64,000 nucleotides of DNA from Pseudomonadota bacterium (GTDB lineage Bacteria > Pseudomonadota > Alphaproteobacteria > Rhizobiales > Xanthobacteraceae), in assembly GCA_023423415.1 (NCBI GenBank), contig JAFAFP010000246.1, positions 1 through 64,000 on the forward strand, written 5' to 3'. A program made the position numbers and the translations under genes. The notes beneath the pieces were generated by a model. The model was not told the origin of the DNA, did not search any database, and saw nothing but the letters and a program-made list of their open reading frames with translations. Below are positions 9,055 to 18,170 of this stretch, piece after piece (within the stretch, counting starts at the first letter, position 1; every line of letters begins with the position of its first letter).

Positions 9055-10116
9055 GTGACCCAGGTTATCAGCATAGCAGGCCGGTCGATCGGACCGGGCC
9101 ACGCCGCCTTCTTGATCGCGGAAGTTGCCCAGGCGCATGATGGCTCGCTTGGCGCTGCGCACGCCTATATCGATGCTGCAGCAGCGGCTGGGGCCGACGC
9201 CATCAAATTCCAGACCCACATCGCCGATGCGGAGTCGACGCTCGACGAACCATTCCGGGTCAAGTTCTCCCGGCAGGACGACACACGCTACGCTTACTGG
9301 AAGCGGATGGAGTTTACGGCGGAGCAGTGGGCGGGCCTCGCCGAACACGCAGCATCGAAGGGGCTGGTATTTCTAAGCTCCGCCTTCTCGGTTCGCGCCG
9401 TCGAACTGCTGACGCGCATCAAGATGGCCGCGTGGAAAGTCGGGTCCGGTGAAGTCGCCTCACACGATCTCCTCAGCGCGATGGCGAAAGCAGGCGGCCC
9501 CGTCCTGCTCAGCACCGGCATGAGCAGCTACGGGGAAGTTGAGACAGTTGTCGCCGACTTGCGCGGACAAGGGGCCGAGGTGGCGCTGTTCCAGTGCACG
9601 TCACAATATCCCGTTGCCATGAACAATGTGGGGCTGAACGTTATCGACGAGTTCAAAAGGCGGTTCGATTGTCCGGTGGGCTTGTCCGACCATTCCGGCA
9701 CGGTCTTTCCAGCACTGGCCGCAATGGCGCGCGGCGCCGATATGATTGAGGCTCACATCGTGTTCGACCGGCGGATGTTCGGTCCGGATACGCCGGCTTC
9801 CCTTACTCCGGAGGAATTCCGCCTTCTCGCCGATGCACGTGACGCGTTTCACCAGATGCTGGGCAATCCGGTGGACAAGGACATGCTGGCGGACTCGCTC
9901 CGCCCCACCCGGCAGATTTTTGGCAAGAGCCTCGCCCTCGTGCGGGACATGCCGGCGGGAACCACATTGACCCGCGATATGCTGACATTAAAGAAACCCG
10001 GCAGCGGCATCCCTGCGGCCGCCGTCGATCAATTGATTGGAAAGCAACTCAAACGTGCGGTAGACGCACGAAACTTGCTTTCGTGGGAAGATGTTGATGT
10101 CCGAACGCCCTCGTAA
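9055..10116 (+). CDS. neuB: NeuB-like nonulosonic acid synthase
   Basis: About 353 residues. The family condenses phosphoenolpyruvate with a mannosamine-type hexose to give sialic, legionaminic or related nine-carbon acids. Visible are the TIM-barrel start FLIAEVAQAHDGSLG, the metal/PEP region ADAIKFQTH, KVGSGEV, LLSTGMSSYGEVE, CTSQYPV and GLSDHSG. A C-terminal SAF (antifreeze-like) domain follows: KSLALVRDMPAGTTLTRDML then KKPGSGIP. The Arg usual before SL in that domain is Lys here. GTG 9055 was chosen because family similarity begins there; the open frame reaches TTG 8965, and no strong ribosome site decides. It heads a ten-gene plus-strand run and overlaps neuC. Confidence 0.87.
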   Translation: MTQVISIAGRSIGPGHAAFLIAEVAQAHDGSLGAAHAYIDAAAAAGADAIKFQTHIADAESTLDEPFRVKFSRQDDTRYAYWKRMEFTAEQWAGLAEHAASKGLVFLSSAFSVRAVELLTRIKMAAWKVGSGEVASHDLLSAMAKAGGPVLLSTGMSSYGEVETVVADLRGQGAEVALFQCTSQYPVAMNNVGLNVIDEFKRRFDCPVGLSDHSGTVFPALAAMARGADMIEAHIVFDRRMFGPDTPASLTPEEFRLLADARDAFHQMLGNPVDKDMLADSLRPTRQIFGKSLALVRDMPAGTTLTRDMLTLKKPGSGIPAAAVDQLIGKQLKRAVDARNLLSWEDVDVRTPS

Positions 10117-11260
10117 AATCTGTGTCGTCGTCAATAGCCGCGCCAACTATGGACGCATCAAGAGCGCCATGCGGGCAGTTCAGCAGCATCCGCAGCTCGA
10201 GTTGCAGCTTCTTGTCGGCGCCTCTGCATTGCTCCATCGCTTCGGCAGCGTGGTCGATATTATCCGTGCCGATGGCTTCCAGCCCACCGCCGTCGTGCAT
10301 TCGATCGTGGAAGGCGAGACCCCGACAACGATGGCCAAGTCAACCGGCCTCGGCGTGCTCGAACTCGCGTCGCAGTTTGAGAATATTAAGCCGGATGTGG
10401 TGCTGACGGTCGCAGACCGCTTCGAAACCATCGCGACCGCGATCGCAGCGAGCTACATGAATATTCCTGTCGCCCATACGCAGGGTGGCGAGGTGACAGG
10501 TTCGATTGACGAGAGCGTGCGCCACGCCGTCACCAAGCTGTCGCATATTCACTTCCCGGCGACCGAGCGTGCATACGATTTCCTGCTGCGCATGGGCGAG
10601 GAAGAAGACACGGTGCATCTGACAGGATGCCCGGCCATGGATCTCGTCGCCGATGCCGACCTGACGCTCCCGCCGGATCTGTTCAAGCGATATGCCGGCG
10701 TCGGCGCCGACATCGATCCGAGCCGTCCGTATCTCGTCGTGCTGCAACATCCCGTCACGACGGAATATGGTCAAGGGTTCGCCCAGATCAGCGAAACTCT
10801 GAATGCCATCGCGCAAATTGGTATGCAGGTCGCGTGGCTGTGGCCCAACGTGGATGCCGGCTCCGACGACGTTTCAAAGGGATTGCGCGTGTTCCGCGAA
10901 CACAACAATCCCGACTATCTGCACTTCTACCGCAACTTCTCACCTGAGGATTATCTGCGTCTCATCAAGCACTGCGCGTGTCTGGTCGGCAATTCGTCAT
11001 CCGGGCTGCGTGAAGGCGCGTTCATGGGCTTGCCCTGCGTCAACATCGGCACACGGCAACAAGGTCGCGAGCGCGGACCAAACGTGCTCGACGTGCCGTA
11101 TGAAGCAGGAAAGATCGAAGCTGCGATCCGCCGTCAGGTTGCGCACGGACCGTACCAGCCATCGACGCTGTTCGGTGACGGCACTGCGGGCGTACAGATC
11201 GCCAACCTCCTCGCCACCGCCGATTTCCGCATTCAGAAAAAGCTCTCCTATGTCGGTTGA
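10091..11260 (+). CDS. neuC: NeuC-like UDP-HexNAc 2-epimerase (hydrolysing)
   Basis: A 389-residue protein of the UDP-GlcNAc 2-epimerase family. The hydrolysing branch releases UDP and forms ManNAc or a modified ManNAc as substrate for NeuB. Key blocks are SRANYGRIKSAM at the start, VLTVADRFET, VAHTQGGEVTGSIDESVRHAVTKLSHIHF (the conserved His/Glu/Asp/Arg cluster) and CLVGNSSSGLREG near the C-terminus. Length is normal. It overlaps neuB by 26 bases and the methyltransferase gene by 11, so expression is probably coupled. Whether the substrate is UDP-GlcNAc or a UDP-diacetylbacillosamine-type sugar is not decided. No PLP aminotransferase was found in the window, which argues mildly against a legionaminic route. 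Confidence 0.9.
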   Translation: MLMSERPRKICVVVNSRANYGRIKSAMRAVQQHPQLELQLLVGASALLHRFGSVVDIIRADGFQPTAVVHSIVEGETPTTMAKSTGLGVLELASQFENIKPDVVLTVADRFETIATAIAASYMNIPVAHTQGGEVTGSIDESVRHAVTKLSHIHFPATERAYDFLLRMGEEEDTVHLTGCPAMDLVADADLTLPPDLFKRYAGVGADIDPSRPYLVVLQHPVTTEYGQGFAQISETLNAIAQIGMQVAWLWPNVDAGSDDVSKGLRVFREHNNPDYLHFYRNFSPEDYLRLIKHCACLVGNSSSGLREGAFMGLPCVNIGTRQQGRERGPNVLDVPYEAGKIEAAIRRQVAHGPYQPSTLFGDGTAGVQIANLLATADFRIQKKLSYVG

Positions 11261-12152
11261 CCATTTCGGGGCGTGCGAAATCTGCGGCTCGTCGAACTGG
11301 CACGCGACCTATCGCGGCCCGGTCCGCGACGGCGCGTTCGGGCGGCTCACCACGCCAACGGTCGTCGCACGCTGCGGAAACTGTGGCGTCGAGCGTCTGG
11401 CTGAGGACGCCACAAAGGACGAAGATTTCTACAAGGGCACCGAATACCGGGCCGCGCTCAACGAAGCCACCGACGCCGCCGGTTTCTTCGCTGAGCACGA
11501 CAGACTGCAATTGCAGAACCTGCAGCAGCTTTGGCCGGAAACGCTGCGCGGCAAGACCATTGCCGATATCGGCTGTGCAGCGGGAAGTTTTCTGGATCAT
11601 GTGAAAGGATTGCCCGCACGCGCGATCGCGATCGAGCCCTGCATTCCCTATCACCAGTCGCTCTCCGAACGGGGCTTCGACGTCTATGCGTCGCCGTCCG
11701 ATATGGGAGAAGCCGCGACTGTCGACTGGGCGTTCTCCTTCAGTGTCATCGAGCACGTCAACGACCCGAAGACGTTTCTCGCCGACATCCGTTCGATGGT
11801 GAAGCCAGGCGGGCGCGTGCTCATCTCCACGCCCAACCGGACGGATGTGCTGATGAGCCTTCTTCCGGACGTTTACCCCTCGTTCTTCTATCGCGCCGTT
11901 CATCGCTGGTATTTCGACGCGGCGTCGCTGACCCGTTGTGCACAATCCGCAGGGCTGGAGGTCGAGCAGATGCGATGCGTGCATCGCTTCGGCATCTCGA
12001 ATGCGTTGATCTGGTTGCGGGACAAGAAGCCCGGCGGCCACAAGCCGCTGCCGAATATCAATGCTCCGCTGCTGGATGCGGTCTGGGCACGCGCTTTGGA
12101 GCTCGAAGGCACCGGCGACTATCTGTACGCTGTGCTGGTTCGCAAGGACTGA
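11250..12152 (+). CDS. Class I SAM methyltransferase with N-terminal zinc ribbon
   Basis: 300 residues. The first 45 contain two Cys-x2-Cys pairs (CEIC and CGNC), a likely zinc ribbon as in sugar C- or O-methyltransferases. The Rossmann fold follows with IADIGCAAGSFLDH as the SAM loop, WAFSFSVIEHVNDP as motif IV and VKPGGRVLISTPN as the post-motif region. ATG 11250 lies inside the end of neuC and starts just before the zinc ribbon; the open frame upstream of it is shadow sequence. Its place in the nonulosonate operon suggests methylation of the sugar acid, its precursor or the glycan. The position methylated is unknown. Confidence 0.82.
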   Translation: MSVDHFGACEICGSSNWHATYRGPVRDGAFGRLTTPTVVARCGNCGVERLAEDATKDEDFYKGTEYRAALNEATDAAGFFAEHDRLQLQNLQQLWPETLRGKTIADIGCAAGSFLDHVKGLPARAIAIEPCIPYHQSLSERGFDVYASPSDMGEAATVDWAFSFSVIEHVNDPKTFLADIRSMVKPGGRVLISTPNRTDVLMSLLPDVYPSFFYRAVHRWYFDAASLTRCAQSAGLEVEQMRCVHRFGISNALIWLRDKKPGGHKPLPNINAPLLDAVWARALELEGTGDYLYAVLVRKD

Positions 12153-12165
12153 GGGGATCACCCGC

Positions 12166-13110
12166 ATGAAACAGGTGATCTATCTTGGTGCGACGGAAGG
12201 CTACGAAGCGACAAAGGCGGCACTCGAAGGAGTCGCGAATGTCCGCCACGTGCCGGCTGAACAGCCGGACGTCGCCGCTGCGCTTCGCACCGCCGACGGA
12301 CTGCTCGATGCGTCGATGAAGACACGCATCACCGACGACATGGTGTCTGCCGCGCCCAATCTCAAAATCATTTCCTGCGCGACCACCGGCTCGGACCACA
12401 TCGCGCGTTCGGCGCTTGAAGCTCAAGGCATTCCCGTGCGCACACTCAAGGAAGACCCGGAGGTCCTGCGCAATATCACGCCAGCCGCCGAACTTTCATG
12501 GGCGCTGCTCATGGCTTGCGCGCGCAAGCTGCCGGCCGCCGTCAGCCACGTGACCGGGGGCGGCTGGACACGGGAGGACTTTCCGGGCGTGATGCTCAAG
12601 GGAAAGACACTCGGTCTCGTCGGTTGCGGCCGCATCGGCGGCTGGATGTCGCGCTATGCGCAAGCCTTCGGCATGGACGTGATCGGGTTCGACCCGTTCC
12701 TCCCCGCGTTTCCCGACACCATCAGCCCGCGCTCGCTCGAAGAGGTGGTGACCACGAGCGACTTCGTCTCGATCCACGTCCATCTCTCGCCGGAAACGGA
12801 AGGGCTCGTTTCGCGCGAGCTGGTTCATAAGATGAAGCCTGGCGCGATCCTGATCAACACATCGCGCGGCGGCATCGTCGATGAGGCGGCGCTCTACGAT
12901 GCGATCGAGTCAGGACATCTCGGCGGCGCCGGCCTCGATGTCCTCAAGGGCGAGCCGGACACGGCAGATCATCCATTGGTCGTCCTGTCCCGCACGCATC
13001 CCAATCTGCTCATCACGCCGCATTGCGGCGGCTTCAGCCCCGACGCGGTGCGGTTTGTCTGTACGCATGCGGCCGGCAAAATCCGCGAAACGCTTCAGAG
13101 CGCGTCATGA
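12166..13110 (+). CDS. D-2-hydroxyacid dehydrogenase family protein
   Basis: 314 residues of the SerA/phosphoglycerate dehydrogenase-like family, which interconverts 2-oxo and D-2-hydroxy acids with NAD(P). It has the Rossmann loop GLVGCGRIGGWM, FDPFLP after the dinucleotide Asp, INTSRGGIVDE with the substrate Arg region, and LLITPHCGGFS containing the catalytic His. GAGGGGA just before ATG 12166 is a good ribosome site and decides the start. The stop overlaps the thiamine-diphosphate enzyme gene by ATGA. In a sugar operon it may act on a keto-acid or oxidised sugar, but no substrate can be assigned. It is not an obvious part of a standard NeuABC route. Confidence 0.85.
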   Translation: MKQVIYLGATEGYEATKAALEGVANVRHVPAEQPDVAAALRTADGLLDASMKTRITDDMVSAAPNLKIISCATTGSDHIARSALEAQGIPVRTLKEDPEVLRNITPAAELSWALLMACARKLPAAVSHVTGGGWTREDFPGVMLKGKTLGLVGCGRIGGWMSRYAQAFGMDVIGFDPFLPAFPDTISPRSLEEVVTTSDFVSIHVHLSPETEGLVSRELVHKMKPGAILINTSRGGIVDEAALYDAIESGHLGGAGLDVLKGEPDTADHPLVVLSRTHPNLLITPHCGGFSPDAVRFVCTHAAGKIRETLQSAS

Positions 13111-14651
13111 CGGATTTCAACCGCCTGTCGGAGGATATCGTCGCGCACGGCGTCAAGCATGTGTTTGGCATTCCGGGCAGCGGTGAAACGCTGTCGCTGA
13201 TCGACGCGCTCGAGAAGCGTGCTGTGCAGTTTCACCTCACGCATTCCGAAGGCGCTGGAGCGCTGATGGCGGCGACAGTCGGACGTCTCTCCAATGCGGC
13301 TGGCGTATCATTGTCGATCAAGGGCCCGGGCCTGACGAACGCCATTCCCGGCATCGCCGCGGCCTGGTTCGAAGGCTTTCCGCTTGTGCATTTCACGGAA
13401 GGCTTCCAGCCCAACGCTCCTTTGTCCAAGGCGCACAAACGCATTGATCAGGCTGCGCTCGTCGGCCCGATTACCAAGGACATGCGTTATCTCACGCAAA
13501 ACGGTCCGGGCTTTTCCGAGATCGCAGCTTTCGCGCGCGCCGAAGAGCCGGGTCCGAGCGTCGTGACGCTGGCCGGCAAGGTGGACACGGACGCTCCGGC
13601 CTTCGTCCAGGCCCCGGCCGTCAAAAGCGATCTGCAAGCGGCCTTGAAGCTTGTGAACAACGCCGAGCGCCCCATCGTCATCGCCGGGACGCTTGCCCAC
13701 CGCAATGGTCTTCGTGACGTCCTGGCCTCCCTCTCCTTTCCGGTCTTCTCGACCGCCGCATCGAAGGGCATCATCGACGAAACCGCCGCGAATGCGGCAG
13801 GCGTCTTCACCGGCGTCGGACTCAAGCTGACGCCCGAACATCAGTTGCTCAGTCAGGCCGATCTCATCGTCGGTATTGGTTTGACCGCGCGCGAGGCGCT
13901 CGCAACCCAACCCTTCCCTGTGCCGTTTCTCGCCATCGAGGCGGTGGAAACGCCGGGGACTGCGGCTTTCGCGCCAGCCGCCCGCGTTCACATCGAGCAT
14001 GTGGCAGAGATCCTGACACCACTTCAGCAATGCACATGGGGCCTGGAAGACCTGGCCCGTATCGTTGCTGCCTTGCAGGCGCGCATGCAGGAGGGCTTCC
14101 TGCCTGGAGCCGTCTTCCACGCCATCGAACGACGGTTCGATCGTCATGCGCGGATCGTGCTGGACACCGGATATTTCTGCACGATCGGTGAACATGCCCT
14201 GCGCCCGCGAGAGGCCGACCTTTGCCTGATGTCGGGTCAGGGCCGTTACATGGGCACGGGATTGCCGATGGCGCTTGGTGCTGCTTTGCATGACCCAACA
14301 ACGCCGACCATTGCCGTGCTCGGTGACGGCGGGATCGCCATGCATCTTGCGGAAGCAAGATTGGCCGCGCAGCATCGCCTTCCGCTTCTGATCGTCCTGA
14401 TGACCGACAACAGCTTCAGTTCGATCCGTACGCGCGCTTTGAAGGACGGCCTGACGCAGAAGCCGCTGACCATGGACGGCAAGGGCTGGACCACCGCTTT
14501 CGATGCGCTGGGCCTGCCGAGCCATCGCGCCGAAAATCTCGCGGCGGTCGAAGCTGCGCTCGCCGCATGGCAGCCGCAGAACGGTCCCGCATTTCTTGAA
14601 ATTCCCTTCGCACCGGAGCCCTATGAGGCGATGGTCGCCGGCATCCGGTGA
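13107..14651 (+). CDS. Thiamine-diphosphate-dependent enzyme (acetolactate synthase-like)
   Basis: 514 residues with the three-domain layout of ThDP decarboxylases and ligases. The PYR domain has the activating Glu48 in THSEGAGALMAA, then GPGLTN and a central domain. The PP domain has the ThDP motif GDGG at 406-409 and ends with Asn435 in TDNSF. All cofactor residues seem present. Family members decarboxylate a 2-oxo acid and may transfer the acyl carbanion to a carbonyl; YerE does this on a ketosugar in yersiniose A synthesis. A similar carbon-branching step on a sugar would fit this setting, but that is inference. Plain degradative or housekeeping roles are not excluded. ATGA start overlaps the preceding stop. 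Confidence 0.85.
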   Translation: MTDFNRLSEDIVAHGVKHVFGIPGSGETLSLIDALEKRAVQFHLTHSEGAGALMAATVGRLSNAAGVSLSIKGPGLTNAIPGIAAAWFEGFPLVHFTEGFQPNAPLSKAHKRIDQAALVGPITKDMRYLTQNGPGFSEIAAFARAEEPGPSVVTLAGKVDTDAPAFVQAPAVKSDLQAALKLVNNAERPIVIAGTLAHRNGLRDVLASLSFPVFSTAASKGIIDETAANAAGVFTGVGLKLTPEHQLLSQADLIVGIGLTAREALATQPFPVPFLAIEAVETPGTAAFAPAARVHIEHVAEILTPLQQCTWGLEDLARIVAALQARMQEGFLPGAVFHAIERRFDRHARIVLDTGYFCTIGEHALRPREADLCLMSGQGRYMGTGLPMALGAALHDPTTPTIAVLGDGGIAMHLAEARLAAQHRLPLLIVLMTDNSFSSIRTRALKDGLTQKPLTMDGKGWTTAFDALGLPSHRAENLAAVEAALAAWQPQNGPAFLEIPFAPEPYEAMVAGIR

Positions 14652-15673
14652 GGCATCAACCCGTGACCGCTCCTCATATCCTTATTGTCGGATCGGGCAG
14701 CGTCGGCAAACGCCACGCGCGCAACCTCGCTGCGCTGGGCTGCCGCATCTCCTGCGTGGATCCGCGTGCGGAGCGACGCGACGAGCTTGCGGCCGAGACG
14801 CCGGTTGTCGGATCTCATTCCACCATCGAAGCCGCCCTGACCGCTGGCGGACTTGATGGGGTTGTCGTCGGCTCGCCGACCGCATTCCATCCTGCGCAGA
14901 CGATCGCGGCGCTGGACACTGGCCTGCCCGTGCTGCTCGAAAAGCCGGTCGCCAAAACGGCGGCCGAAGCGCGCACGATATACGACGCGGAACAGCGGAC
15001 CGGCGTGCCGGTGCTGCTCGGCTATACGTGGCGCTGGTGGCCGCCTCTGCTGCAGGCTCGCGCGCGCTTGAATGAAGGCGCGATTGGCAAGATTCGCCAC
15101 GTTCAGTTTCACATGTCGGCGCACCTTGCCGACTGGCACCCGTGGGAACCCTATCAGGAGTTCTTCATGGCCAGCGCCGCGCAGGGCGGCGGCGCATTGC
15201 TGGATGAAAGCCACTGGATCGATCTGATGGCCTGGTTCTTCGGCACGCCGGCCGAACTGTCGGGACGCGTCGAAAAGATTTCCGATCTCGATATCGAGAC
15301 TGACGACAACGTCGATGCGCTGGCCGTGTATCCCGACGGCCTTCGCGTCTCATTGCATCTCGATCTCTACGGACGGCCGCACGAGAAATACATTCGATTC
15401 ATCGGCGAAAACGGCACGCTGTTCTGGTCCGCCGATCCCAATCGCATCACCGTCGGCAAGCAAAGCGGCCAGATCTGGGACGAAGAAGTATTCACCTGCG
15501 AGCGCAACGATATGTTCGTCGCTGTTGCGCGCGAATTCCTCGACGTCGTCGGCGGACGCAGCAAGCCCTCCTGCACGCTTGCCGATGGCATCAAGGTCAT
15601 GGACCTGATAGAGGCGATCCGTACCAGCAGCGCCGAAGGGCGCACCGTACGGACAGGAAAAGTGGATGATTGA
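14648..15673 (+). CDS. Gfo/Idh/MocA-family sugar oxidoreductase
   Basis: 341 residues. The N-terminal NAD(P) domain has ILIVGSGSVGKRHARNL, a substrate-loop segment VLLEKPVAKT carrying the conserved EKP lysine, and a C-terminal beta-sheet domain with DESHWIDLMAWFFG, which holds the usual catalytic His/Asp region. The family oxidises or reduces sugars and cyclitols at one hydroxyl. GTG 14648 overlaps the preceding stop (GTGA); an in-frame GTG at 14663 is also possible. Its place between the ThDP enzyme and neuA suggests it makes or uses a keto-sugar in the same pathway. Confidence 0.87.
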   Translation: MRHQPVTAPHILIVGSGSVGKRHARNLAALGCRISCVDPRAERRDELAAETPVVGSHSTIEAALTAGGLDGVVVGSPTAFHPAQTIAALDTGLPVLLEKPVAKTAAEARTIYDAEQRTGVPVLLGYTWRWWPPLLQARARLNEGAIGKIRHVQFHMSAHLADWHPWEPYQEFFMASAAQGGGALLDESHWIDLMAWFFGTPAELSGRVEKISDLDIETDDNVDALAVYPDGLRVSLHLDLYGRPHEKYIRFIGENGTLFWSADPNRITVGKQSGQIWDEEVFTCERNDMFVAVAREFLDVVGGRSKPSCTLADGIKVMDLIEAIRTSSAEGRTVRTGKVDD

Positions 15674-16379
15674 AGGTCGTTCGGTTCTTGCGGTCGTCCC
15701 CGCCCGGGGCGGATCGAAATCGATCCCGCGCAAGAACCTGAAGGAAATCGGCGGCATTTCGCTTGTCGGTCGCGCGGCGGCTGCGGCCCGCGCCCTGCCC
15801 TGGATCGATGCCGCACTGATTTCGACCGATGATCACGAAATCAGGGATGAGGCGGTCCGGCACGGCCTCGATGCACCATTCATGCGCCCCGACGAATTGT
15901 CCGGAGACACTGCCGGCTCGATCGACATGTGGCGGCACGCCTGGCTTGCTGCCGAAGAACACTATGGCCGCACGTTCGACATTTCGGTGTTGCTGGAACC
16001 GACGAGCCCAATGCGTCGCCCGGAAGACGTGGAGCGAACGGTAAAAACGTTGCTGCAGACCAATTCACCCGCAGCTGCAACAGTCTCGCGTACACCGGCC
16101 CATTACACGCCGCACAAGACGCTCACGGTGGATGAGCACGGCACCATCGGCTTCTATCTGTCCGACGGCGCCCGGCACAGCCTCCGGCAGGGCATTCCGG
16201 CCTACTATCACCGGAACGGATTGTGCTATGCCGTCACCCGCTCTCATCTCGTAGAGCATGGCCGCATCATCGATCGCGATGCTCAGGCCGTTGTGATCGA
16301 CCGGCATGTCGTGAATATCGACGATCCTTTCGAACTCGAATTGACCGAATGGCTGCTGAACCGAGAACGTGAAGCATGA
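15666..16379 (+). CDS. neuA: NeuA-like acylneuraminate cytidylyltransferase
   Basis: 237 residues. The enzyme transfers CMP from CTP to a nonulosonic acid, giving the donor for glycosylation. The start LAVVPARGGSKSIPRKNL is the CTP-binding signature (Arg, Ser, Lys). STDDHEI, then VLLEPTSPMRRPEDVE, follow. VNIDDPFELELTEWLL at the end matches the terminal metal-binding Asp region. Length is right for a single-domain enzyme. It overlaps the oxidoreductase by 8 bases and the sulfotransferase by 4. With neuB and neuC in the same run, a CMP-activated sialic-acid-like sugar is strongly supported, but not its identity. Confidence 0.92.
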   Translation: MIEGRSVLAVVPARGGSKSIPRKNLKEIGGISLVGRAAAAARALPWIDAALISTDDHEIRDEAVRHGLDAPFMRPDELSGDTAGSIDMWRHAWLAAEEHYGRTFDISVLLEPTSPMRRPEDVERTVKTLLQTNSPAAATVSRTPAHYTPHKTLTVDEHGTIGFYLSDGARHSLRQGIPAYYHRNGLCYAVTRSHLVEHGRIIDRDAQAVVIDRHVVNIDDPFELELTEWLLNREREA

Positions 16380-17209
16380 CAAGCGCTCCCATCTTCATCG
16401 GCGGAATGTTCAAGTCGGGCACGACCCTTCTCCGGGCCATGCTGGGTCAGCACAGCGCGATCGCGTCCGGCCTTGAAACGTACTGGTTCGACTGGGACTG
16501 GTCGCAGCGCGACAGCGACAAGATGCAAGCCAAGATCCGACAACTGGCGGACTACTTCGATCTCCCCTTTGAGCGCGTGAACGCTCTCGCTCAATCGGCG
16601 CAAAGCGCAGAAGCCTTCCTTCAGGCGTTGATGAACGAGGTGGCCACCAGCATGAGCAAGCGGCGCTGGGCGGAGAAAACGCCGGGCAATATCGCTCATG
16701 TCGATCGCATCTGGTCTGCTTGGCCGGACGCACAAGTTGTCCATATCGTGCGCGATCCGCGTGACGTGTTCGCCTCGCTGCGCGAGGCCGGAAAGTGGAA
16801 TACCGCTGACGAATTCGCAGAGCGTTGGTGTTCGACGATCGGGACGGGATCCGAGCTGGTTGCGAAAATCAAACCGGGCGACAAGGCTTATCTCGTCATC
16901 CGTTACGAAGACCTGATCGGGGCACCGGACGTCACGATGCGCCAAGTGATCGATTTTCTGGATGAAGCATGGGAGCCGCAAGTCGGCGCCTTCAGCGGGC
17001 GCGAGGGCGATTTTGACAAGGTCCGCGACGCAACCGGAAAAGCTTCGACGACACTGGAACGCCTGAAGGAGCCGCTGACAAACCAACGTGTCGGCATCTG
17101 GCGCAATATCCTCGCCGACAAGGACGTCTCCGACATCAAGGAAGCCATCGCGCGCCGCGGCTTCGGCGATGTCTATCTTCGGGCGGTCGCGGATAAGCGC
17201 GACGCGTGA
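16376..17209 (+). CDS. PAPS-dependent sulfotransferase
   Basis: 277 residues. The 5'-phosphosulfate loop is GGMFKSGTTLLRAML (residues 9-23), RWAEKTPGN follows near 97-105, and the 3'-phosphate motif HIVRDPRDVFASL lies near 123-135. These are hallmarks of the Sulfotransfer_1/3 type. It should transfer sulfate from PAPS to a hydroxyl or amine of a glycan or glycolipid in the cytoplasm. ATGA overlap with neuA places it in the same translation-coupled unit, so a sulfated nonulosonate or repeat unit is a reasonable inference. No PAPS-synthesis genes (cysD, cysN, cysC) are in the window. Confidence 0.88.
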   Translation: MTSAPIFIGGMFKSGTTLLRAMLGQHSAIASGLETYWFDWDWSQRDSDKMQAKIRQLADYFDLPFERVNALAQSAQSAEAFLQALMNEVATSMSKRRWAEKTPGNIAHVDRIWSAWPDAQVVHIVRDPRDVFASLREAGKWNTADEFAERWCSTIGTGSELVAKIKPGDKAYLVIRYEDLIGAPDVTMRQVIDFLDEAWEPQVGAFSGREGDFDKVRDATGKASTTLERLKEPLTNQRVGIWRNILADKDVSDIKEAIARRGFGDVYLRAVADKRDA

Positions 17210-17216
17210 TCGCGCC

Positions 17217-18170
17217 ATGATGCAACGACTGCTGCTGGTCAACTTCCATTATGTGCGGGATCCGGGATTGTATGCCCATCCCGGTATTCATCCGATTTCG
17301 CCTGCTGCCTTCCATCGTCAGATGGAGCAACTGGCCTCCCGCCTGCACATGGCAACGCCGGACGAAGCCGAAGCTTATGTGCTTCACGGCAAAGAGCTGC
17401 CCCGTCCGAGCGCGCTGATCACGTTCGACGACGGGCTTGTCGATCATGAGAAGACCGCAACCGAAATCCTCGACCCGATGGGCATCAAGGCGGTGTTTTT
17501 TGTCTGCTCTCGTCCGCTGACGGAGCATCGCGCTCTGGCCGTTCACAAGGTTCACTATCTGCGGGCGATGACCGAGCCCAGCCGCTTTCGCGACGAACTT
17601 TTGGCCGCGCTGCCGCCGGAATGGCGAAGCCGGCAACTGACGGCGGAGGAACGCGCTGCAGCGGCGCGGACTTATATTTATGACCGCCCCGAGCATGGCG
17701 AGATCAAGTATCTGCTCAACTCCCTTCTGCCGGAAGACGTGCTCGATCAGGTGACCAGTACTATGCTCGCAAACCGCGGCATTGACGAGCGCGCCTTTTG
17801 TGCTGAAACCTATATGGATGAGCGCACCCTTCGCAGCCTTGAGGATCGCGGACATCGCATTGGCGCGCACACGCACGATCATCGCGGAGTCACCCGTCTC
17901 GGCGACGACGAAGACCGGCATATGGCGCTCAATGTCGCAACGCTCACGAAAGCGACCGGTCGGCGGCCGAATTGGGTGTCCTATCCGTATGGCCGCGACT
18001 GGGCTCTTCCTGCCGATCCTGCGGCCTTCTGCAAGCGCCATGGCTTTTCGGTGGGTGTGACATTGACCGGCGAATGGGTGCAGCCCGCGCATGCGCCGTT
18101 TGCTCTCGACCGCATCAACACCAACGAGGTCGACCGGGTGCTGAGTGGCCATGAGCATCATCGCCAATAA
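17217..18170 (+). CDS. Polysaccharide deacetylase (NodB-homology) family protein
   Basis: 317 residues. It has the NodB motifs: ITFDDGLVDHE with the Asp-Asp pair at 71-72, GAHTHDH with metal ligands His218 and His222, and SYPYGRDW at 255-262. Members remove N- or O-acetyl groups from glycans with a divalent metal. A long insertion lies between motifs 1 and 2 (about 75-210). There is no signal peptide, so it would act in the cytoplasm on a precursor. ATG 17217 follows the sulfotransferase stop by 7 bases; the upstream open frame is shadow. It could create the free amine on which sulfate is placed. Confidence 0.83.
   Translation: MMQRLLLVNFHYVRDPGLYAHPGIHPISPAAFHRQMEQLASRLHMATPDEAEAYVLHGKELPRPSALITFDDGLVDHEKTATEILDPMGIKAVFFVCSRPLTEHRALAVHKVHYLRAMTEPSRFRDELLAALPPEWRSRQLTAEERAAAARTYIYDRPEHGEIKYLLNSLLPEDVLDQVTSTMLANRGIDERAFCAETYMDERTLRSLEDRGHRIGAHTHDHRGVTRLGDDEDRHMALNVATLTKATGRRPNWVSYPYGRDWALPADPAAFCKRHGFSVGVTLTGEWVQPAHAPFALDRINTNEVDRVLSGHEHHRQ

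Noticed and set aside
13308..14525. 405-codon minus-strand frame opposite the ThDP enzyme gene
   Set aside because: It is an antisense shadow of a gene with all ThDP motifs.
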